Source of the DNA: Stratiolaelaps scimitus
Taxonomy: Eukaryota > Arthropoda > Arachnida > Mesostigmata > Laelapidae
DNA: 64,000 nucleotides
Assembly (NCBI GenBank): GCA_019614645.1
Contig: JABWDB010000004.1
Span: forward strand, 9,486,001-9,550,000
Direction of reading: 5' to 3'
The notes under the pieces were generated by a model, which was not told the DNA's origin, searched no databases, and saw nothing but the letters and a program-made list of their open reading frames with translations. A program made the position numbers and the translations under genes. Of this stretch, positions 27,311-38,504 are shown one piece after another. The first letter of the stretch is position 1. Each line of letters starts with the position of its first letter.

Positions 27311-27335
27311 ATGTACAGCTGTTGCAGCTGTACAT
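27311..27335. repeat. Perfect inverted repeat, 11-bp arms, 3-base loop
   Basis: ATGTACAGCTG, TTG, CAGCTGTACAT. Confidence 0.7.
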
Positions 27336-29509
27336 TAATTAATTGATTGTTCACTTCGTTAACTGATTTAACATCTAATTTAATTATATGCTACTTGGCG
27401 TCTCATCGATGGAGAAGCGATTCGACGCTTTTTCAACATTTTTATTGTATTAACAACGTGTTTTCCTTTATACTTTATTCGACGTTTCCTCAAGGATCAA
27501 AAATTAATTTCGTCATGGCATCTATCTCCTTCCCTCTACACAAGCCTCAGGTAGCTTATTTTATCTGTTCTAGGTTGCGTTGCTTGACGCGACCTAATTC
27601 CCGTAACCGTTATAAGAAAGTACTCAATTTTACTTACACGTGTCGATCTCGTTACCCTGCCAGACTCGAGTAGTCCACTGGCTCAAGTCAACGCAGTGAT
27701 GACCTAGGTGCAGGATTATGATTTCGATGTTTGACCACATTTACGAGAACGGTCTCCGAAGCAGACACAATGAACAAACGTCTCGTACCGAACCTTTGTG
27801 CGACGCCTGCAGCGGAAACACCCATCCGCTCGTACGTCAACGCTGCTAAAATATGCATGACGGTGATAGCCAATGGCAAAACGACCAGTATGCCTGGCAC
27901 ACAAAAAGATCAAAGCGAAAAGTGCCCTGGCCAGGCCGCCCTTGCTACGTCCAGTCAGTGCGGTCGAAGCACAATCGAGCAAACACACACACGACGACAG
28001 ACAGAGAAGGCCGGCCGCGAATTCGATCACACGACGCTGTGTCCACTAGTGCAAATTTACAAGCGGCCCGGTTACCGAATGGATTTGTGCTTTTCGCACG
28101 TTGGGCTCAACGTTGCGTGTATCACATACGACGTATCGCTGAACCTTGTGTGTCATGCAATGCTGTATAGATACCCCGGCCAACGGATACCCCGGATCGG
28201 GGGCATTCGCTCGGGTCGTAGACAATGCCGGCCGGACTGCAGGTAGCGCCAAGCGTGATACGTCCGAAAGTGAAGATCGACACATTAACCAAAAGAGATC
28301 ATTTCGTGTTGTTTCGCATCGCTGTATATGGCCGGGAGCGTGTTCGTCGAGGTGGCGTGGACGAAAACTAGTCACACATTGATATTCCTGGGTAGATTGT
28401 TCAGTATCAATGCCCATAGTTGTTATCACACGCTTAGTATCCAGTAGACTGTCTCATTTTAAAGCTTCACCTTAACTAAATCGAGGTAAATAATAAACGT
28501 ATGGTGAAGTCGTAAGATTAACGTGGTAATATTATGACACCTTCGTAGAACTATTCTGCAACGTGCGTTGGCCGTAGAAAGAGGAAAATTACGGTCGTTT
28601 GATAGCGGCACGGGAAGTTGAATGGATCACCACTTGAGATCACTGCACTAAATAGCTCATTTCAATTTTAATTTATAACAGCTACGTATAATTATCCACG
28701 CTAGTAATGATTGTGGCCTTGACAACTGTGAACTATTGCCCGCGCGAACCTGCTGTTCGCTAACAACTTCTTAAGCCATTTTTGAGCGTTTACGTGAGAC
28801 GTACAATTACTGCCCTATTTAGGCTGGCATATTGTTACGCTTAGTTCGATCCATCCAGGCGTCAGGTGAACAACGACAGTTGCCTGCAAATCTGAGAGTT
28901 ATTGTGGCGAATACAATAAGAAGTTCTGTTCTGTGTTGGATCCAGCTGTAGCAGAGCCGCGGCAGGAGCGACCCACACACGCAGTAGGAATGATACAAAA
29001 AAACGCCACTAACGTAGTGACACTTAGAAACTAGCAGTTTCTCATTTTGAAAATACTGTGATACATAAAAATGTTGGCATTGTGTAATATTTTTATAAGA
29101 TCAGCTTATCGAACGTTCACAGAATTGTACAACTGTGCTTTACAGTAAATTTCTGAAGTATTGTGTGCCAAACTTGAGATGGCTCGTGAAGGCACGCGAT
29201 TCTCAAAAAAACTTACAACTAAGACGCAAATATAGACCAAATGAACACATCGATAACATTATATGTTGTATCGAATTTTACTTCTAATATAGAATATTTC
29301 AAATGCGCCGATCTATTCCTTATACATTATTGGCATATAGTTATGATAATAATAATAACAATAAAAGTCGATTTCAAAAGGGCAACCGCTCTATTCAAAA
29401 GTCAACAACTACGACGACGACATTAACGACACCATAAATACGAAGCAAAAAAAATTAAGATGATGCGCAATGCAAGATCTGACCTATATTTCCGGTGCAG
29501 CTAACTGCT

Positions 29510-29512
<3 letters not shown>

Positions 29513-29542
<30 letters not shown>
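29513..29542. repeat. (AT)n microsatellite
   Basis: About 15 AT units. Confidence 0.9.
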
Positions 29543-29545
<3 letters not shown>

Positions 29546-29862
29546 ATTCTATTCATTCGCCTTTGGGGGTTAATCACCGGCAACCGCCACCATCAGCAGG
29601 GTCTTTGACATCGAACAACTGAACACGACCGCGCCCTTCCACAGTAAAAGAGCGCACTATTGGTTGTACTGGTGTTGAACAACGTCATGTGTTCTTCAGT
29701 CAGTGGAACCTCCTACTTGGCCTCTCCCCCATTCCTTCTCACTTAACGGCGCACAATGGAACTACTGAACCCATTTGGTATGGAAGCCCCTAACGACTAA
29801 AAGAAGGATACGAGGATTTATTCACTTTTAGTTGTTTTTTTTTGGTTGCGACAACACTCCAT

Positions 29863-29868
29863 TTTATT
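29863..29868 (-). terminator. Candidate poly(A) signal of HYOU1
   Basis: AATAAA on the minus strand, about 450 bases below the HYOU1 stop. It would give a 3' UTR of ordinary size. Confidence 0.5.
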
Positions 29869-30320
29869 AAAATAATAAATATGTACATGTCGTATATTCA
29901 CTTGCACTTCGTCACCTTTAGTGGTCTCTCTCTCTCTCTCTGTCGTTCGCGTACCACCGGGCTTGGTCACTTATGTGCCCGGCAGAACATTCATGCTGCT
30001 TCCTTTTCATTATCTGCCGTGAAGCAGCAGCAGTTTGTCAGCCGTGAAAAAATAAATAAACATAAAGATGTGTAGCACACACGAGGTCGCCAAGTATTCA
30101 CAATTAGGTGTGTTCCGTGATTTTCTGTCGTTCGACTTATTTGCTTTTTTTTTGGTAGGCGTCCACAGGAATGGATTCGGATTACTCTCCTTAAAGATCA
30201 TCGCGTTAGCATTGTGTGTATATAGCATCTATTCGTTTGTAAATATCGTTTACGCCCCCCACTCTCCTCCTAGTCCCCCTCCACCTCTTGATTCTTTGTT
30301 TGCTAAAAATTGAAAACATA

Positions 30321-33215
30321 CTAGAGTTCACTGTGGGTCTCTTCCTTCTTTGCAGCTGAAGGTTCGAGCGGTTCCATGTCGGGTAGTTGAGTGTCCTCGG
30401 TGGCTTCTTTTCCAGCAGCGGCTCTGTCACCCTCTGGTAATGTCTCTTCGATAGGTTTGTCCTCCGCATCGATGACTACCTCATCGTCCTCCGCTGACGC
30501 ATCGTCTGTTGCCTTCTCATCGGCTGCTTTTTGTTCCTCTTTCTTCTTGTCGTCCGCCTTGGCCTTCTTCTTCGGGGGGGCGTAACGGGCCTTATTCATG
30601 AGGTACTTTGTTTCACGGTCCAGTACTTGGATCTTCTCAAAGATAGATTTCATGGTCAGCGACGGCGTTTCATCTAACGGGGTCTTCTCCTGAAGTTCCT
30701 TCTGTTCGACCAACCATTCCTCGCTTTCCTTAATCACCTTAGCGAGTGTTTCAAGCTCGACTGCTGTAAACACGCTTTCATCCTCCGGAATCTTCTGTAA
30801 GCCAGCCAGATATTCAGCTGAGAGGTTTTGAAGTTTTTCAAGTGACTCGACGGCCTGTGGACGTTCACGGTGCTCGTTGACACGCTCGACAATGTCCTTG
30901 GTGATGGCGGCTAACGACGCAAGCTTACCTTTTAAAATCTCGGTTTCAGCACCGTCAGACTCGTATTCAAGCCACTCCTGTTCTTTGCTTAATGCCTCGA
31001 GAATCTTGGTTCGCTCATCAGCCTTTGAGGCTTTTTCGTATTCCTTTGTTGACAGCTTATCCTTCGTTTCGTGAATAAACGCTTCAAGTGCATTTCTTGC
31101 TTTGTCAAGAGCCAAACGTGCCCTGTCCTTGTCTTCAAGTTCTTGAAGCTTTTTAACCGACGGTTCCAGATCGTCCTTGCTAAGGCGCGGCATATCCAGA
31201 GACGTTAGCTCTCGTTCCAGGACTTCCTTGACTTCAACCTTCTTGCCGCCGGCCTTTTTAGTATCCTTCGTGTCTGCTTCTTTCTTTTCTTCGGCCTTAG
31301 TGTCTTCAGGTTTCTTCTCATCCTCAGATTTCTTCTCCTCAGTCTTTATCTTTTCATCCTTGGCCTTTTCCCCTTCTTCTTTTGCTTTCTCATCTGTTTT
31401 CTTCTCTTCCTCTTTACCCTTCTCCTGTTCCTTGCTTGCATCTTCCTTTGATTCATTTGACTCATCCTTCGACTCTTCTGTCTTCTTTTGGTCAGCATCT
31501 CCAGCACCGAACAATTTTCCAAGAGTGGACCCAATTTTACTCAGCGTGCTTTCTTCCTCTTCGGCGGCCTCTTTCTCGAAAAGGGTTTCGCTGTGCTCAA
31601 TATGGAAGATCCCAGAATCGTCCATTTTCATGTGGATACGAACCCCTTTGGGTTCAACCTCAGTGTTGGCGTGCTTTTTCAGTGTTTCCGCCACGCCCTT
31701 GATGAACACCGATGAAATATTCGAGGTTTTCCCCATCATGTTCTGATCCTTTTTCGAGAGGAAAGTAAGATCGCCGTAGTTGACGTATACACTGAAATCG
31801 TTCTCCATTTTCGTGGCCAGTATCGTCTTCTTCTTGGGGAACTCGTTGTTCCTGTTGAATACAACCCGTTGGATATTCTTGATACCATCACGACTGAATT
31901 CAACCGAAATGGGGTAAAGATTAGCATCCTTTGTGACGAAGGTTTTCACCTTGAAGCCCTTTGACAGATAGGCAGCCTGATAAGCGCCGCCCATGGCAGC
32001 CGCCTCATCAGCGTTGATGCTTTTGCCTAGTCCTTTGCCTTGGAGGTACTCCTCAAGGATCGCTTGAATTTTCGGAATGCGGGTGTTGCCTCCAACGACG
32101 ATCACCTGGCCGATTTCCTCAAGCGATATCTGCGAGCTTGCTAGAGCGTCCTCGATGGGCTGCGTGACGCGAGCGAATAAATCGGCACACATGTCCTCAA
32201 AGTCCTGTCGAGTTACCGGAACCTTAAGGTCGATATCTTCCATCACGTTCTCCACCTGTGCATTGATCTCAGTGTTGGCGCTGAGGATCTTCTTCACCCG
32301 TTCAGCTTCCTTGTACAACTTAAATAGGGCTCTCGTGTTGTCACGAACTTTCTTAGACGCCTTCTTCAGCTCATCGAACTTATTAGCCAAATGCTCGCCT
32401 AGACGAAGCTTGAACTCGAGTCCACCAAGGTTACGATCGAAGCCCACTCCCCGGATCGTCATAAGGGGTGCTGTCTCGACATATCCGCGGTCCTTGGTCT
32501 TCGCGGTTTGGAACGAGACAACAGTCGCGGTCGTGCTCCCTGTGCCCATGTCATAAAAAAGCATATTTGTGGGGGTCGCGTTAAACTCCTTTCGTCGGAA
32601 AGCGCCATAGTTAAGGGCGACAGCTGTATTGTCGTTGATCAACTGCAACAGGTTGATGCCGGCAATCTTCGCTGCACGACTAAAAGCTCTACGCTCCGCC
32701 TGGTTGAAGAATGGAGGCACTGTTATGACGGCATCCTTGATCGGCTGTCCCGCCGTCGTTTGAGCAGTGGCTTGCGCCTGCTTGAGCATCATGGCCACGA
32801 GCTCTTCGGCAGAATACGTCATCCCCTCAGGGTGAGTGAACACAACACCTCCAGTGGTCTCATCCGCAGTGATCTTATGAAAGGGGAATTTCTTGACATA
32901 CTCCTTCACTATTGGATGGTCAACCGACTTGCCCAAAAGGTCCAAGAAGTTCGAGAACGCCTTGGCTGGAAACTTGATCTGAGTCGTTAGGGCCATATCG
33001 CCGAATTGGCGTTCCCCATCTCTGAACGCCACGACCACGGGAGTTTTTCGCTGCGAGTCACGATTAAGACAGATCTCCATAGGCATGCCAGGTGACACCA
33101 CAGCTATCTTCATCCATTCCGAGCCGAGATCAACAGACATGACGGCCAATGAGAGAACACTCTCGAGTCCGCACAGGACGAGCAGCAGTCCCCCTAACCA
33201 CATTTTGTGCCCCAT
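30321..33215 (-). CDS. HYOU1: Hypoxia up-regulated protein 1 (GRP170/ORP150), ER Hsp110-type chaperone
   Basis: One uninterrupted frame of 964 residues. ATG at 33215 is followed by a signal peptide (MWLGGLLLVLCGLESVLSLA). The Hsp70-type ATPase domain starts at AVMSVDLGSEWMKIAVVSPG and includes IAGINLLQLINDNTAVALNYG and, near residue 370, VVVGGNTRIPKIQAIL. Residues ~550-668 are a very Lys/Glu-rich acidic loop typical of the Hsp110/GRP170 subfamily. A helical C-terminal domain (TSLDMPRLSKDDLEP onward) follows, then a second charged tail. The protein ends THSEL, a variant of the NDEL/KDEL ER-retention signal. Known role: large ER-lumen chaperone and nucleotide exchange factor for BiP, induced by ER stress. 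It is divergent from XBP1 with about 730 bases between the start codons. The intronless CDS is unlike the many-exon vertebrate gene. Identity is secure. Confidence 0.96.
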   Translation of the reverse strand: MGHKMWLGGLLLVLCGLESVLSLAVMSVDLGSEWMKIAVVSPGMPMEICLNRDSQRKTPVVVAFRDGERQFGDMALTTQIKFPAKAFSNFLDLLGKSVDHPIVKEYVKKFPFHKITADETTGGVVFTHPEGMTYSAEELVAMMLKQAQATAQTTAGQPIKDAVITVPPFFNQAERRAFSRAAKIAGINLLQLINDNTAVALNYGAFRRKEFNATPTNMLFYDMGTGSTTATVVSFQTAKTKDRGYVETAPLMTIRGVGFDRNLGGLEFKLRLGEHLANKFDELKKASKKVRDNTRALFKLYKEAERVKKILSANTEINAQVENVMEDIDLKVPVTRQDFEDMCADLFARVTQPIEDALASSQISLEEIGQVIVVGGNTRIPKIQAILEEYLQGKGLGKSINADEAAAMGGAYQAAYLSKGFKVKTFVTKDANLYPISVEFSRDGIKNIQRVVFNRNNEFPKKKTILATKMENDFSVYVNYGDLTFLSKKDQNMMGKTSNISSVFIKGVAETLKKHANTEVEPKGVRIHMKMDDSGIFHIEHSETLFEKEAAEEEESTLSKIGSTLGKLFGAGDADQKKTEESKDESNESKEDASKEQEKGKEEEKKTDEKAKEEGEKAKDEKIKTEEKKSEDEKKPEDTKAEEKKEADTKDTKKAGGKKVEVKEVLERELTSLDMPRLSKDDLEPSVKKLQELEDKDRARLALDKARNALEAFIHETKDKLSTKEYEKASKADERTKILEALSKEQEWLEYESDGAETEILKGKLASLAAITKDIVERVNEHRERPQAVESLEKLQNLSAEYLAGLQKIPEDESVFTAVELETLAKVIKESEEWLVEQKELQEKTPLDETPSLTMKSIFEKIQVLDRETKYLMNKARYAPPKKKAKADDKKKEEQKAADEKATDDASAEDDEVVIDAEDKPIEETLPEGDRAAAGKEATEDTQLPDMEPLEPSAAKKEETHSEL

Positions 33216-33946
33216 CGCACAGATGGACGCACTTCACAGCCAATACTGAAGACGACCGCAGTCGTAGCGCACTTCCGGACACAGCACTTCTGCACGAAAC
33301 CGAACAGCGGCTGTGGCTGTTGTCGCAAAACGCCAGCGGTATCTACCCACACCACCTATTGGCTGGCAGACCCGTTCGAAAAGTGCCAACACCGGCTGAG
33401 CGGAGCAGACAGCACACCCAGTGACGGTTGGTGGCGCTAATCGGCGGGGGTGGACGAAATTTGCCGACTTTTTCTCACCGATTTCTATGCCTTTCGCTGT
33501 GGGGTCGCTTGTAGCTCGTAACGTCACCTAAAAGGCGGCGGTATCGTTACATATCTATGTTCGAGTTTGTCCGCCTGTACAAAAGCAGCTAGCCAACGAC
33601 AACATGAGAATCTGCCGTGAGCGTTCTTTCGCCGCCCAGTGACGTCAGCACCTCCTTCTCCGTCCTCGCCCATTTCGACCTGCAGACCGATCGCGCTGGA
33701 CCAATCAGCGCCCAACACATCGAGACTGGGTGTTGCCATTCACCGATCGCTGGGTCGCTGTTTAGTCCTCCCCGAGAACAATCTGGAAGCGAAACGTCGA
33801 CACTTTTGCATCAGCCGTTTAGTGTAGTCGCTGGTGAGGCGGAGTCGAGCTGAGTGCTCCAAGATTGAATGAGCCCGCTGGGAGAGCAGTTGTGTTGAAC
33901 AGTTGGTGTGTGTGACCGGTGTTGCCAATCGCTCGTCGATTTCGGC
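33216..33946. promoter_or_regulatory. Shared divergent promoter region of HYOU1 and XBP1
   Basis: This 731-bp GC-rich interval separates the two start codons, so it must hold both 5' UTRs and promoters unless remote exons exist. Seen: TGACGTCA at 33640-33647 (full CRE/ATF palindrome, the ACGT core also used by XBP1 and ATF6), a second core TAACGTCACC at 33519-33528 (GGTGACGTTA on minus), CCAATCAG at 33701-33708 and a reverse CCAAT (ATTGG) at 33358-33362. No exact ERSE (CCAAT-N9-CCACG) was found. Known: ER-stress promoters combine NF-Y CCAAT boxes with ACGT-core elements. Inference: joint stress control of both genes. Confidence 0.6.
33640..33647. promoter_or_regulatory. CRE/UPRE-like ACGT-core element
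   Basis: Perfect palindrome TGACGTCA about 300 bases upstream of the XBP1 start. bZIP factors of the CREB/ATF/XBP1 type bind such sites; here it is a motif match only. Confidence 0.45.
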
Positions 33947-34953
33947 ATGTCAGTGTTATCAATGGTTAACTACAACACCTGTAAAATGGACATTCTCGAC
34001 TCAGTCATTCGCGATGCGGGCCTCAAGAGCTCCATCGAGCAGAAGCCATGCCGAAAGCGACAGCGGCTCGACCACCTCTCAGCCGACGAGAAGCTGCTGC
34101 GACGTAAAATGAAAAATCGCGCGGCAGCCCAAAGTGCTCGTGACCGAAAGAAGGCTCACATGGACGAACTTGAGGTGGAGGTTGACATCCTTCGACAGGA
34201 CAGACGCGAGCTGGCTGAAGAAAACGATCGACTTCGTGAGATCGTCGCTGAGCAAAAGGAGCAGATTGACAGACTGCGACAGCGGCTGGCCGCCGTCGAG
34301 ACAGGCGCCGAGCAGCATATTGTGCAGGACACACTGGAAGAGGTGACGGTGACCGATGATTCCCTTGAGCACGCATCGCCCATTAGTGAACCTCAGCCGA
34401 AGGATCAGGAATCGATGGCATCGTTATTATTCCTACTGTGGCTTCACCTGCTTCGCCCGTTCTTGACCGAGTTACAAACGAAGAGGACGATAACGCTGTT
34501 GATGACGACGACGACGGCGGAGAGCCCGAAGAGCGCCACCTGTCGTTATTTGATGACAAGGACATCGTCGACCTCCTGCTCAACCAGCCTGAGTACGACA
34601 ACGAGTCCAACCGACCCCCTATCATCGAGGTGGACTCCGCACCGCTTGAAAACCTAGACCACGTCTATCACAAGCAGCTTCTGCCTGAAACCGATCTCAC
34701 CGCTGGCTCTGCGGGTGAAACCACAGCGATCACCCAACAGCTTCTCGTCCCTCTGGATATTATCAACGATTCGAGACCTCCATCGTCGATGTCAACGTGT
34801 CCACGGTCTCCATTCTCGAGTTCATGCTCTTCCGGTTATGAGTCTGATCAAAAGGAGTCGGATTCGACATTTTCGGATCACAGCAGCAGCGACGATTCGG
34901 ATGCGATGGCTTGGGAGAACAGCTTCTCCGACCTATTCCCTGATTTGGTCTAA
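33947..34953 (+). CDS. XBP1: X-box binding protein 1, bZIP factor with IRE1-dependent frame switch
   Basis: Frame 1 starts at 33947 (in-frame ATGs also at 33962 and 33986) and stops at 34655-34657: the unspliced form, 236 residues. It holds the bZIP: basic region KMKNRAAAQSARDRKKAHM (about residues 53-71), then a leucine zipper to about 115. Frame 2, open from 34390 to the stop at 34951-34953, encodes an acidic transactivation domain ending AMAWENSFSDLFPDLV, which resembles the XBP1s C-terminus of other animals (W-E-x-x-F-x-x-x-L-F-P). Joining them needs removal of 3n+2 bases, as with the 26-nt human intron. A hairpin at 34387-34407 with the 7-base loop CAGCCGA fits the IRE1 consensus CNG/CNGN, with the cut after 34396; the 3' cut is unclear (see findings). 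Known role: IRE1 RtcB-ligated splicing yields the active factor of the unfolded protein response. Confidence 0.93.
34387..34407 (+). promoter_or_regulatory. Predicted IRE1 cleavage hairpin (5' splice site of XBP1 mRNA)
   Basis: The 7-base loop CAGCCGA matches CNGCNGN. It is closed by CCT/AGG, then one A-A mismatch, then TGA/TCA. The predicted cut is after G34396, about 35 codons past the leucine zipper, as in the human gene. Confidence 0.6.
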
Positions 34954-37900
34954 TTGGCTTTCCGCTGACTGTCAGTTCATTCTATGAGCAAAACACTGAC
35001 ATTGAGAAATTGTACAAAAACCTGTCTAGCTTAAATTATCATCGCATACATTAGTATACGATATTTTCGAATATCATTGATACTACACATAATGATATAG
35101 ATAGATATCCCATGTATACTTAGGTAACGAAAAAATAACGAGATTATGTTCTGCGTCCGCAGCAAGGATTGTGCTTATAATACACTTTATCATTTATGTA
35201 ATATCAGGACAACGACAGACGACGATGGATGCGGAGAGTTATATTGGATTATTATATAATTAATTATATAAACATATTATGCAGAGTGGCCTGTAGGCGC
35301 GGTACCAGCCGGTATTCAAAAAAATATAGAAGCGCTTGTGCATGAGCAAACCTAAGTGTCCTTATTGCTACTAGGCATATTATATTTAGTAATAACGCCG
35401 AGATAATAATGATCACCTTCCATTTAAATAGATAAGTAGGCCCTCCATTCTTGTTCGATATTAACGATACTCGCGTTTCATGTAAAATCTTTTAAGGGGG
35501 CCTTCAAATTATTGTGTTCTATCGAGACTTGAGATCACCGTATCAGTATCATCAGCTGTGACATAACAACCCATAAGAGTGGATATTTAGCTATTGTTTG
35601 TTTTCTGTATATTTCGTTATTATGTTAAGTGTGTCATTTCATTCTAGTTCCATGCTGCTACTATGATTTTTTTTTGAGGAATAGAATACTCAATAGAATG
35701 CGTTCTCTGCCTGTTGTTTCGCTCGATAGACCAACGACAGGAAGTTTCGCTGACAATAGCTAGAATTGCGAGGCTCGACCTATTCGTCTCTTGCGTTAGC
35801 AACGGATGTGCGAGCCAAGCCGCACATAGAACGAAAATTCTACATAGAAAGCTGGACATTCGGTATCGAGCTATCGTTTATAGTTGCTGTAATGGTGACA
35901 AGGCTCGCTAAACATGGAAGAGCGTCGATGAAACTGGGCCCATGGGTGTTTGTGCTGGGAAGTAGCTCATATCGCGGTGTCGCTGCTCGCTCTGCGACCG
36001 AATGCTAACTGCGTAGTTATTGTAACATATGTCTGGCACTCGGCAATGGAGTGCTGGTGCCAGAGGTGGACGACCGGGTCTGGTTTGTTTATCAGGCTTC
36101 CGTTGCACCCTACTAATAGCTGGATGCATGTATGGCCATCATGGCCATGTTGGCCATACCGATATGACCAACGTGCCGGTTTTCCGTCAGTAACTCGACA
36201 ACGTGGCCCCGCAGTGATAGCGCTCGCTCTGTCGTCCGTAAACAGGTAGGCCCATTGCATCATCCGGCCTCACTGTGAAACCAGCAAGCCGGCCCCTTTT
36301 GCCACCGCACTGCGATAGGTCCCGAGCAGGTCACGGTAAAATGTGGACGAGATTCGGAGTAGTTGTAGTCCGTAATGTCTCTGTTCGAGAGCTAGCGCGC
36401 GATAAAATGTTCAATGCATACTTTTAGCGGGTTTTGTTCAAGGTTGGTGGCAATAAAACTGATTGCCCGACGGAGTTATACGCAGTAGATTGTGTATCAA
36501 AAGATACTTCCGTGAAAAAAGAATTTCTTATATATATATATGCTGAATAGGTACGAAAATAAATATCTGCGACATCCCTTGCGTAAAATTCTTGAACTGC
36601 TTGAGCCATGCTCAAACATGGGAAGCATAAAGCAGGATCTCTCAGGCTCGCGTACCAGCTGAGAGTCTTCTTCGACAAAGTACCGTCTGCCGAAGAGAAA
36701 CATGCGAATTACTGCTAAGAAGCAGGCGGCAAAGTTTCATCTCTGTATTATGTTTGCTTATTCTTGACTAAACGGCTCGCGCACATGTACCATTCAACGA
36801 ACATATCAGGCCAATAACCACGAAACGCTTCTCATTATCAATGTTCATTTCTGCATGTATTGACGGCTACATTTGTAGGTGCGATCTTAACATATGGCCG
36901 CATATCTTTGAGTTTGTTCGTCTGCCCTTAGGTACGGTCTGCGGATTTTGTCACTATAACCTTCATGTGACCACCTGATATGAGCTATAGAAATTTCACG
37001 CTGTCTCCTTATTCATGTACGCTTGCAATATATGGAACACACTCAGAATTGTATATATGTTGATTCTAGACTACAGTTCGCTCCGAGAATGTAAACCATA
37101 TGTTCGTTCACATGACGAACTGCACAGTTAAGTAGTTCAGACCCGATCCTTCATTGCGACTCGGATATGTCCTTCACCGTCGGCCAACCTGATTTTCGAC
37201 GAAATTCCTGAGATAGGCTGGCGTGTTGCCAGCTAAACTGAATCCGCATTCATTCAGCTGATGAAAGCTGATTAATAGTGGCCGAAAAAGCAGTCTACTC
37301 TGACCTAATGCGGTGAAGATGCCGAAAGCACGTGTCTTCATGTCAGAAAATTTTCTCCTGAGCCGTAGTGACCCCAAAAATATCGAATCAACACTCCCAC
37401 TTCTCATCATTAAAATCGAATTGGTACTAATGGAATTGATTCAAATAACTTTCGATAACACTAGATACGGCCGGAGGTTCCAAATTTGACTAATTCGCGT
37501 AGTTCCGCTATTCCTACGGGGCGAATCTGAGTGGCTATAGATTTCAATGATAGCGTGGGTTCTCCCAACATTTCCTATTGTACTGCAATACGGGTAAGTA
37601 GCAAGAAGTGGTGCCTGATAGCCGAATCGCTTGAGGGCAACCATAGACGAAAACGATCGGAGATTGTAATGACGACAAAAATGCAGAGGTCAATCGGTCA
37701 TTTGGGGGATTCCTGTTTAGCCGACATTGACTGTTGCCGTTGATACCTTGTGAAGAATATGCAATTTAGAACTCGCTAATTCAATATCGACGGACGGATT
37801 GAATCGGTCTGTAGCAGACTGAGGGATCACCAACAACCAGATGGTGTCTCCCCAGCAACACTTACGCCTTTTCAAAAACATTTCATATTTTTGGATGATA

Positions 37901-38504
37901 ATCGTAATTGTTTTCAGTTTCCAAAGAAGGTACAAGGTTTTCAGCTTGTCCAAGAAATCAATCTGTTCTGTAGGCATTTGAATGCTTTATATACATTTCG
38001 ATAAAAACATAAACGTAACGGGGGTCATTTCGTATAACAAGGACTCTGCAGGCGAGACAGGAGCGTAGAAAATATAAGCAGGGTGGTTACCAAAACAGCG
38101 CAAGGATTATTATTGCGAATGATGGTGTCGAAGCAAGTTAACAATATTTCTCGTCGACGTTGGCACTCGTCTCACCCCATTTGTCTGGTCGAGTCTACTC
38201 AAGACCATTACAGATTATCGTAGCTTGTATTCCTAAAAATAGGGAAAATATTACATACACCGTTAGTTGAGAGCTGTCGCTTGCATGGACTGCTAGGAAA
38301 CGGCGTGCATCGGTTACTACGAAATATCTTCTATCTATAATCAGCTGCGTGATTGTTCGTTCCTCTGTCCTGGAAGCGTAAACGTTATCCAGGTTGGCGA
38401 TATCCTCTTGGCAACACTGCCAGTATAGGGCTTGCCGTTCTAAGAATAGCGGCAAGTACTCTCATCTGCGAATTAGACAGACACTCAGGTGCCGCCTACC
38501 TCAA

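Larger units (their letters stand above)
26114..29862. other. Gene-free stretch between ZNF593 and HYOU1
   Basis: No exon is supported. Frames at 27688-28429 exist on both strands with weak signal-peptide-like starts and no family resemblance. A short frame at 26797 (MSEIVQGNFDLEK...) ending near a possible GTGTGT donor is too short to judge. A perfect 11-bp inverted repeat is at 27311-27335 and an AT microsatellite at 29513-29542. Confidence 0.4.

Noticed and set aside
27688..28429. Frames with hydrophobic starts between ZNF593 and HYOU1
   Set aside because: Two different minus frames and one plus frame are all open over the same bases; none shows a consistent signal-peptide plus domain layout.
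31177..31746. 189-codon plus-strand frame opposite HYOU1, rich in Ser/Phe
   Set aside because: It is the mirror of the Lys/Glu-rich HYOU1 loop (AAG/GAG codons read as CTT/CTC); HYOU1 is a clear full-length protein on the other strand.
34436..34454. CTGTGGC and CTGCTTC as the 3' IRE1 cleavage loop of XBP1
   Set aside because: Neither is closed by a stable stem, and with the 5' cut at 34396 both remove a multiple of three bases, so the transactivation frame would not be reached.
34023..34625. Several minus-strand frames opposite XBP1
   Set aside because: They are shadows of the bZIP and acidic domains; Ser-rich runs mirror Asp/Glu codons.
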